Part shown: positions 56,380-64,000 of the stretch, piece by piece
How the letters are laid out: each line of letters opens with the position of its first letter
How positions within the stretch are numbered: position 1 is the stretch's first letter
Assembly: GCA_031002005.1 (NCBI GenBank)
Contig: JARYHS010008074.1
Coordinates: 264,989,930 to 265,053,929, forward strand
Direction: 5' to 3'
Length of the DNA: 64,000 bases
Source: Vandiemenella viatica
Taxonomy: Eukaryota; Arthropoda; Insecta; Orthoptera; Morabidae
Notes under the pieces: generated by a model
Databases searched by the model: none
The model's input: the letters and a program-made list of their open reading frames with translations, nothing else
Told to the model about the DNA's origin: nothing
Made by a program: the position numbers and the translations under genes

Positions 56380-56545
56380 TGTTTGCTGACAGCAGTCTTT
56401 GTGATGGAGGCGGCTGGATCGGAAGTGAGCGTTTCCGGTGGCGCCGTGTCGGGTTGCCGACGACTTCCTGCCGCGAAACTCTACCCCGTCCCTCCGCCTC
56501 GCCCGCTGAGCTGACTCTGAGACGAGTCCACGGCGGACCAATTCA
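56380..56545. other. GC-rich, CpG-dense island 2
   Basis: A 165-base CpG-rich block in AT-rich surroundings. Overlapping frames on both strands reflect composition. It might be a promoter or 5' exon, or the end of an old GC-rich element (GC-rich sequence also at 56100-56190). Confidence 0.35.
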
Positions 56546-56549
56546 CTCA

Positions 56550-57060
56550 CCTCGGACTTCGTAATTTACGAAATATATCCAAGAGGTTCATTTAGTTATC
56601 CTACTCAACTGTAACCCCGGTTTTCTAAATATATTTTCTGCCGGTGGCGAGATATTTACCGGATCGTATCGAAGAGTTTGAATTCATTTATGAAAAAGTA
56701 ATCATGCCTGACTGTATCGTCTAACTCCAATGACCCTATCGCGTCTGAATCGAAAAGACTGCTAGGGGCGTCGATCTAGAGGAAACGCGGTACCAAATCT
56801 GTGGAAGGAAAGGTTTATCGCTATTATTTCGTTACATCATAAACTACTCAAAACTTTTAACACAACAAACGTTATCTAAAGTTTTTATGTCGATGTTTCG
56901 AGTTTTGAGTAAATTGCGATGCTGCATATGAGGCGGAAGCAAGGTTAACTATTTTCCTACGGCTCTTTATTTGAATTTTTATATAAATTCTTTTAATGTG
57001 AGAATTGAGTCTTTCCCGGCGTACAGATGATAAAAATTCCTCGCGGGTTTTCTGCCGGAT
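56550..57060. other. unannotated sequence
   Basis: No gene recognised. Confidence 0.5.
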
Positions 57061-57062
57061 AA

Positions 57063-57126
57063 GTACTACCATACACAACGTTTCGATAACTACCTCCGGT
57101 GTCTTCATCAGGTGAAATGGTAGTAC
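57063..57126 (-). ncRNA. hammerhead-ribozyme-like hairpin (relic of a retroelement end)
   Basis: A perfect 10-bp outer stem (GTACTACCAT / ATGGTAGTAC, 57063-57072 and 57117-57126) encloses, on the minus strand, CTGATGA (57105-57111), a GACACCGGAGGTAGTTATC segment that could form a damaged stem II, GAAA (57081-57084 region) and ACGTTGTGTA, which can give a two-pair stem III with A at the cleavage position. This is the order of a minimal type I hammerhead. Such motifs are known in Penelope-like elements. Stem II is mismatched and the segment next to CTGATGA is unpaired, so activity is doubtful. Confidence 0.4.
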
Positions 57127-57239
57127 GAAGTTGTTACTGCACTTCCATACCAATAAAACACATTCACTTAGGGACAGACTAATTAACGACGGTGAAGTCT
57201 GTGGGTGGTTAGGCATAGCAGTTATTCATGTGCAACCTA

Positions 57240-58230
57240 CCCCCATCTATAGTAGACTTGGCAGAATAGCTCGTTTGATCTTTATTTCTTTTTAACATGT
57301 GAAATAAAACGGAGACTATAATATAAGAACCAAAATCGTGCGGTCTCCAGTATTGTTAAAATGTCCAAGTTCTAAGAAAGCTATCTCTTCTTTTAATTTT
57401 AACGAGTTTTATTTTCGTATACTGTTCATCAAGGGGACTTTGGATAAACAGTTTACATCATCTAGTCTAGAGCGATTGATTGTACATTCAGAAAGGTCTT
57501 AAGACTAGCTGGAATTACAACACAGCTGTTAGAAACAGACAGACAAAAATAACCTCTCCTTCTCTTCGAAAGGCTTGAGGAACTCTGAATTGCAGAATGG
57601 TTGTTATTATCTAGTGAGATGTCATTCATCTATAATCAAGGTACTCGTTAAGAAGTTCTCACCTGAAAACGTAGTCAAAGATCAGAAGTGTACAGGTTGC
57701 GCGAAGGTTAAACAGAGGTGTGCCTGTGTAATAAGTCAGTCAATTGTTAGACTTATAAACACAACTGCACTTTCTAACTTTTGCGTTTTCTTGTCAGTGG
57801 TTCCACCACACTACAGTATGCGAAAGGCTGCCGTCTACAGCAAGTATGTAATGGCAGTCCATTAAAAATACAATATATGGTCACCACCGCGATGTCTATT
57901 TAATGCCCAGAGTAGCATCCACACTTCTAGCGTGGTGTGGTGGGTGTATACTGTGTTGCGAAAAATCAGGAAATAATACCATATACACCAAAACCACCGT
58001 CTTTTTTTTTTTATTTTTTTAAATATCACCACTGTTTTAGTTGCTAGTAGTGTTAATTTTGGATTCTGCTTTCTATTGGTTTAAGCCTTGGTCATAAATC
58101 ATGTGTTTCAACATTGCCACTAAAATGATTAGGGGCATGTTAGTATAGATAAATTGTTAGGCAATCTGCCTTTGGCAGCAGAAAAACTCCTCCAATTGTA
58201 TATACAAACACATTTATATTAGACTATGTA
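57240..58230. other. unannotated sequence
   Basis: No recognisable gene. A T-rich tract lies at 58001-58021. Confidence 0.5.
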
Positions 58231-58238
58231 AGTCTTAG

Positions 58239-59000
58239 TTGCTATTCATTATTTTAATGAATAATTGTGTTGATTGTTTACTATCAGAAATTATATTGTT
58301 TTCAGATGATAAAATGCTATATAAAATGATCAAAATGGTAGAGGATTGTAAACAGCAGCAGGGTGATCTGGACAGGATATCTAGTTGGGCTGGTAAATAT
58401 GGGATGAAGATAAATGCAAAGAAGAGTCAGCTTATTAGATACACAAATAAAAAACTAAAGGATTATTATGACTATAAGGTGTGGAAAGAATTGTTTATTG
58501 AAGACTTGAAATGTAAATATCTTGGCATTACATTTGATAACAAGCTTAACTGGGCAGGACACATTGGACAGGTGGTAGGAAAAGATTTCAAAAATTCTGC
58601 ACTTGTTGAAGAGAGAGGGATGAGGGGATGTACGAGAGAAGTAAAGGAATTGGGTTACAAAACTTTGGTTAGACCATTGCTTGAATATAGTAGTGACCCA
58701 CATTTTGCGTATCAAATACAGGAGTTGGAGAGGGTGCAAAAAACGGCTGCTTGATTTGTTTCTGGAAATTACCGCAGATGGCAATCAGTGACAGATATGA
58801 TAAAAGAGCTGGAATGGGATTCATTGCAAGACAGGAGGAGGATGAAGATGGGAGTGTACAAGTCGTATATTGGTGATGAGGCATGGAAAGTTATTGGTAT
58901 AAGAATTAAAGGTAATGCATGGAAGGGAAAAGGCGACCATGACCACAAGCTGGCACTCAATTTCAGACACAAGGGTGTAGGAAGATTAAGTTAGTTTCAA
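58239..59000 (+). pseudogene. LINE family 3 fragment: RT motif C to ORF2 C-terminus
   Basis: Enters the RT just before motif C (EIILFSDDKMLYKMI, both Asp kept), followed by DLDRISSWAGKYGMKINAKK, the thumb KCKYLGITFDNKLNWAGH, LGYKTLVRPLLEYSS, IQELERVQKTAA, a stop at 58752, then FVSGNYRRWQSVTDMIKELE, WDSLQDRRRMKMGVYKSYIG and DHDHKLALNFRHKGVG. 5'-truncated within the RT. This is the least decayed copy of the family in the window, with one main stop and a small deletion near 58600. Confidence 0.85.
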
Positions 59001-59004
59001 CTCT

Positions 59005-59635
59005 TCCACCACTTCCCATAGTATTCCAACTAAACATGTAATCACTTTATGGTATTATTATGTGACATATTATTATTATCCTCAAAATACTTTTTTATAT
59101 CTGAGGAGAAGCGCAGTTTTTCTTGGCATAATATAATGGAAAAGATAATAATTGATAATATGCCTGTCTGACACGTTAGCATTTATGAGCAAAATTGTTT
59201 CTTCCCCTTAGTAGCAAATATAACTGTAGGAATGAAATGTGCAGACAGAAAACTTTGCAGTAGTGAATACCCGTAACCGTTACTGCACCACGAAAGTCTC
59301 ATAATTTTCGCTGATATTCATTGAGTGACTTGCATCATACGGACAATCCAAGTCAGTGATATAAATCTCACATTATGATTCAGTCACTATGCACAAGTGA
59401 CATCATATATCCATGGACAAAAAATTGTGTCATCAGTTAATTCTTCGATTGTCAGCGGCTTCGAATGTTGTTGGATTTTCAGGTGTGCCTACAGATTGAT
59501 CCTCTCAACTTGATGTAAACGAATTATATTTTTGTTAGGTTATTCGCGGTTTGTACGTGACATGACAGTTGTTTAGTTGGACAACCTTCCACTTCATCTT
59601 TAGCCTCTCACATTTAACTCTGTTTGAAACGGAAT
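59005..59635. other. unannotated sequence
   Basis: No gene recognised. Confidence 0.5.
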
Positions 59636-59644
59636 AGTGAGTGC

Positions 59645-59930
59645 TGCCATCCATGTGGTTCCGACAGAGACGTGGCGCCGTATGGTGGTTCTTGGCAGCA
59701 GCCCAGCGGAGCGTCTCTCGGGCGACTCTCGGGCGACTCGCTTGAACGCCCCCGCTGGCCCTTTGTGTGTGCCCCGGCTGCGCTCGCCGAAAAACTCCAC
59801 AAACAAACACTGAGCCAGCCTTAACGGGACGCCAGCGGCGCCACCATTTTGGCGGTTTGCGACCTCCAAGCGGTCAACGGAGCGTGTCGACCGGCCGGTA
59901 AAATTACACACGTCGAGGACCGGAGCGGTA
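59645..59930. other. GC-rich, CpG-dense island 3
   Basis: The strongest CpG-dense block in the window. It contains tandem CTCTCGGGCGA repeats near 59718-59742 and CGGCGCCACCATTTTGGCGG at 59835-59854, which includes a YY1-like CCATNTT site. Frames of 60-100 codons on both strands overlap and are composition-driven. Candidate promoter/5' exon of an unannotated gene; no orientation can be assigned. Confidence 0.4.
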
Positions 59931-59939
59931 CTGCAGTTT

Positions 59940-60640
59940 TAAGTCTTGGTCTCCATACTAGAAAATTTTAAGTTTGAGATCTCCATGTCTCTCATAATCA
60001 CTACCTGAATTGCCTTGAAATGAGGATCAGATATCGAATAACATTAAAATTCAATTCAAAAGAAGTACTAGACATGTCTGCATCTCGTGTTTCATGTAGA
60101 ATCAGCGTTGTGTTAATGGTAATCTACTGAGGATTATCATAACTAGAGTAGGTACATCACCACTATTCCCATTTACGGCATACGCAGAACTAGCTAAATG
60201 ATAATAAAATATTTTTAATTAACACTATGGTGAATTTAATTTTCGAGTTTTTGATACCTAAATATGATTGAAACTTTTATAACAATATATTCGGTATTAA
60301 TTTTAGTGTCTAGATCGTTAGATGTATCGAGAACACAAGAAGTGATCAAAAAAAGGGCATGGCATGGCATTGCTAATTGCTTTGCATTCCGCATTTGTCA
60401 CTGTTGTACCTGCTGCTTAGCGTGGAATCTGAGCACACACAAAGCAAACTCTGTTAGAGGTGAAGTTCATGTTAGTATTTCAGGATCACTAAGTTTGGAA
60501 TCGGGCGCCAGGTACCAGCCCGCTAACACCCACCCAATGGACAACTGTCACATCAGAACAGTACCCGAGTATGCACAGCTGAGACAAAACTGTCAAATAT
60601 ATTCCCAATAGCCGGTCCGCAGATGGAATCAGTCGTCGTA
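59940..60640. other. unannotated sequence
   Basis: No gene recognised. Confidence 0.5.
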
Positions 60641-60646
60641 ACTTCA

Positions 60647-60991
60647 TAGGGGGGCATCCACAAATTACGTGATGTGTTTTTCCAGATTTCTGGACCCCCC
60701 TCCCCCCTGGTGAGATTTCGTGAGATCTGGCCGGACCCCCCCCCCCTTCTGGTGAGATCTGGTCCGTGAAACCTCCCCCCCCACCCCACCACACCCTAAC
60801 TATTTTTGACGAAATACCCTACTTTGGCGCAAATTGTAGACTTTTTTTTGGCTCTACTGTCCCCAAATTTTTCGCAAAATCTCACGTGAGATTTCCGTAG
60901 ACCCCCCCCTCCCCCCTGGTGAGATCTGGTGAGATTTCGCCGGACCCCCCCCCCCCTATTTCACCTCACGTAATTAATGGATGTCCCCTAG
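60647..60991. mobile_element. 339-bp GC-tract MITE, family M1, TSD TAG
   Basis: The element 60650-60988 begins GGGGGCATCCACAAATTACG and ends CGTAATTAATGGATGTCCCC, flanked by TAG on both sides. Inside each end lie GGTGAGATCTGGTGAGATTT-type phrases (either strand) beside C runs of 8-14. Same family as 38918-39345. Confidence 0.88.
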
Positions 60992-61212
60992 CCAGATAAT
61001 GTTGACTAGGCAGCCGTCTTTTGGTTCGTATAGTATAAAACCACTGCCCTTTGGGTAGTACATTTGGTACGAGTAGACTGTCAGATATCAAAAGCCGAAT
61101 GCCGTCAAAGCAATTAATCTTATTGCTAGTGCATAGTGACTAGTTTTTGATTCATTACAAGTATTAAGATTGTTTGAAGTGTTCAGTACAACATGGACTG
61201 TCATTGAATTTG

Positions 61213-61475
61213 CATAGCTTATGTTTTTACTTATTGCTTTACGCCTCGTCGACAGCTAAGGTCATTAGAGGCGGGATGGGAATGAGGACAAGGAACGGGA
61301 AGGATTTCGGCCATGGCCTTTTTGAAGGAAGCATCCCGGCATTCGCCTAGAGTGATTTGGGGAAACCATGGAAAAACCAAATCTGGATGCCCGGAAGGGG
61401 ATTCGAACCGGCGTCCTCCCGAATGCGAGGCCAAAACGTTAACCGTTCACCCACCACCCTCGGTCATAGCTTATG
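61213..61475 (-). mobile_element. SINE family A copy (-), young, with 11-bp TSD
   Basis: Full-length minus copy at 61224-61464 with intact head (CCGAGGGTGGTGGGTGAACG, B box GGTTCGAATCCCCTTCCGG) and tail (GACGAGGCGTAAAGCAATAA). Perfect 11-bp direct repeats CATAGCTTATG flank it (61213-61223 and 61465-61475). With the 7.9-kb copy it is the best preserved family member here. Confidence 0.95.
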
Positions 61476-61479
61476 AAAG

Positions 61480-64000
61480 TAGGCCACTTCAACATTTTCT
61501 GTTGTGAGTGAAGGCCTTTGCTTAATCTTGATAATGTTTCAGTTTATACTAAATTGGCCTAATCATCAATTTTCTTTGGCTTCACTTTTTTTTTCCTTTT
61601 TTTCCTGCTGAAACATTTCTCACTCGTAATGGGCCTTTACAGCGTGATGCCTTATTGCAATAACCTTGAATTTATCAGTACCTATGCGTAAAGCCCCCAA
61701 TCAACGAATTTAATTCTCGTTGCTTTTGAAAACAGCAGTAGCGTCAGGTCTAAAGTGCACCATAAATTTAATGATACATGATTTTTAAAATCCAGTAGTG
61801 CAATTGCTACTGGATCTCTTGGCGTTTTATGGGGTCTGTCTATCGATATTATTAACAGTATAATGTCGTTGAAGAAAGTAAATCAGCATATTGGTAGAAT
61901 ATTAAAAATTGGGGAACATTTATGCTGAGCTAATATATTGTTTCACCAACTAGTTATTTAAATATTTATTATCAAATAGTAGTGTGACTCAAGTGATTTA
62001 CACATTTTATACAATTTTTACAGAGTAAGTATTTAACAGAAATTGTTATGAGCTTGTTAGTTGTCGTGGAGGTATCTTTGGACCAATTAATGCGAGTCTA
62101 AGTGGCAACTGGCTAACCGTATTGCAACTATTAAATAACGAGGAATCAGCTTGCTGTTATGAAGCCCAATTTAAACCTGACTATTTGCAGTAGTGACAGA
62201 CGTATTTTTTCCCTATCTAGATTCATCTCCAACCAAACTCAGTGTGTCCTCACCTGGTATTATTCGGTGTCCTTTTCTCTGTTCTCTGTCGCCTGCGAGC
62301 GAAGTCTGTCTGCTGCTTCCTATCAACTGTTACTGTAGCTGAGAACTGTGTAATGAGTACGGAGGGTCATATAGAATCTTGAGAATTTTTTTTAACACTT
62401 CTTCCATACATAATACCGTCAAGAAAAGCGTTACTGATGAACAGATTTGAAATTCAACTACTAGTGATATTACTCTTGATATGAACAAAATAATTTTGTC
62501 ATTACTAGCTGCCCCACATCCACCTTTGTTATAATACTTGCAGAATGGCTTAAGTGATCACGATGTGTACAGTGCTTTAAGCTACAATTACAATAAAATC
62601 CAATGTAGATCACCACCAGTTCGCTTGAATGCGTGGGCGAATGGTGCAAAACAAACAGAATGTCTTAAACAGCTGGAGGCGCTCTCACATCCTGTATCTC
62701 CGGCCGACCGGACGCTCGCTTCCTATTAATGAATAATTTATATTCAATTTGCCTTTTGCCAGCAGGGGAGCATATCCGCGGGTCCCCGCAGAGCCGCCTA
62801 ACTAACGCTTTTGTCTTGAGGCCGGAGGCGGCACACCTGGTGTTATGACCAACCAGGGCGAAGGAGTACATGCTATCGCATCTACAACTGCGCAGTGCAC
62901 ACATATTTATAATAACTACTGATGAAATGGGTATAAGCTGAGACTTACTAAGACCAATGTGATCTTTCTATAAAACGATAAGATTATTGAGCTGCCCGAA
63001 AATTTCATTGTGGTTTTTTGCTGGTCGAACACATGGTCCTATATTCATGAAAATCGGTGTGTAAACCCATGAGCCGAAAATACAACATAGGTTCGTTGGG
63101 TTAAAAAAGATTGTACTAGGCATTGGGGAGGTGGGGGTTGGAGGGGAGGGGAGAGTGGCACTTGAAACAATTTCAAGAAAAGGTTTTACCGAAATATTTG
63201 AAGTAATGATCTATAGCTGAGAATTATTTTTTAAAAATCTTTTCTTACTAATTTTTGTTTATAAAGTATGATGAATTTAACTAGGAGCTAAGGCTTTATA
63301 ATTTTGAATAATAGCGGACCAAGCACGAAAAATCTCGTTTAGCCCTTCGAGCGCGCGACAAGTTGCACTGACTTGTTATTCCAACTTTCACACTAATAAT
63401 CTGTAGCAAAAACGCGAGGTCACATGTCAATGAGACCATTCGTGAGCGTTCAGGAAGACTTGAGGAGCAAGGATAAAGGCAATGTCAAAGTAAATCCAAC
63501 TAAACGGAATTTCCACGTACATTTTTGATACTTATTTCGTGCTATTGGAATTAAGCAGTACAGAAGTGTATATAATAATTAGATATTTAGTATAAATGGG
63601 ATTAAATTACGGATTAGCGGATGATAGACAACGTTATCGTCGTATTCGACGAACTCAATCCATATTATCTAAAGTTCAAGGAAAATTTTGCATTCACATT
63701 TCACCATATATGAATTACACAGAAATAGATATATAATACGTACACAGACATGCAAAATTTTGTTAGTAGACTATGACAATAATAATTGATCTGTGTTCTT
63801 TTAAAAATCTTTGCATTTGAAAGTATGCAATATCTGTTAAAAACGTTTTTCGCCCTGTAAGCTATTGAGGGAACACCATATGGCTTAGCTCTCGACAGAG
63901 TGGTTATTGACTTATGAAACTGAGAGCTACCTGTTAGCTGTAGCTAAGCAGAAATTTCCAGGTCTCGGAAAATTCAAGATCTCATTTCCAGACCTTTTGA
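61480..64000. other. unannotated sequence to window end
   Basis: No gene recognised. A moderately GC-rich patch at 62690-62890 has overlapping frames of no known similarity. A purine-rich GGGGAGGTGGGGGTTGGAGG-type tract is at 63122-63152. Confidence 0.5.

Noticed and set aside
59535..59911. Minus-strand frames of 62-103 codons
   Set aside because: CpG-island composition effect; three overlapping frames are open and none shows a domain.

Overview
This is a eukaryotic genomic window, most likely from an insect with a large, repeat-rich genome (an orthopteroid or other polyneopteran lineage is my inference). The evidence is the absence of any bacterial-style gene density, many tRNA-derived SINEs, several lineages of non-LTR retrotransposon, Tc1/mariner and hAT DNA transposons, a minisatellite array, and a 1000-base run of N typical of a scaffold gap. 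I see no complete host gene. Almost every open reading frame longer than about 80 codons that I can interpret is a decayed transposable-element protein. Two short stretches, near 10.75 kb (+) and 27.8-28.0 kb (-), look like candidate host exons because they combine coding-like composition with plausible splice sites.

Layout. 0-8 kb: scaffold gap, a 600-bp direct duplication, a hAT transposase relic, a tRNA-derived SINE, and a 2.3-kb non-LTR element interrupted by a 262-bp hAT-type MITE with an 8-bp target duplication. 8-17 kb: a SINE with a perfect 12-bp target duplication; an 858-bp mariner/Tc1-like element whose small protein joins the DNA-binding domain to the transposase C-terminus in frame; a GC-rich stretch and candidate first exon; a Tc1 relic; a 251-bp hAT-type MITE; more SINEs. 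21-25 kb: a 717-bp element with ~170-bp terminal inverted repeats, followed by a 2.5-kb tandem array of ~141-bp units with a higher-order 570-bp period. The array ends in a motif that the inverted-repeat element also carries. 26-33 kb: a degenerate inverted cluster of short repeats, a SINE, the candidate minus-strand exon, and a second internally deleted mariner. 36-37.4 kb: a nearly full-length but dead Tc1-like transposon. 39-43 kb: a GC-tract MITE, a LINE carrying a SINE and an internal deletion, and another hAT-type MITE. 45-48 kb: a Jockey-type element with a zinc-knuckle ORF1 and the endonuclease part of ORF2, interrupted by a second type of GC-tract MITE. 51-64 kb: three fragments of one further LINE family, a minus-strand LINE tail, a hAT relic with a TTF-type zinc-finger region, a possible hammerhead-ribozyme-like hairpin, GC-rich islands, more GC-tract MITEs and a young SINE with an 11-bp target duplication.

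The sequences do not form a pathway. Autonomous families (LINEs, Tc1/mariner, hAT) supply the machinery that SINEs and MITEs parasitise, and nested insertions give a relative chronology. I found no convincing evidence of a new multi-gene system. The most unusual items are the composite minisatellite, the in-frame deleted transposases, the two GC-tract MITE families sharing one architecture, and the hammerhead-like hairpin.
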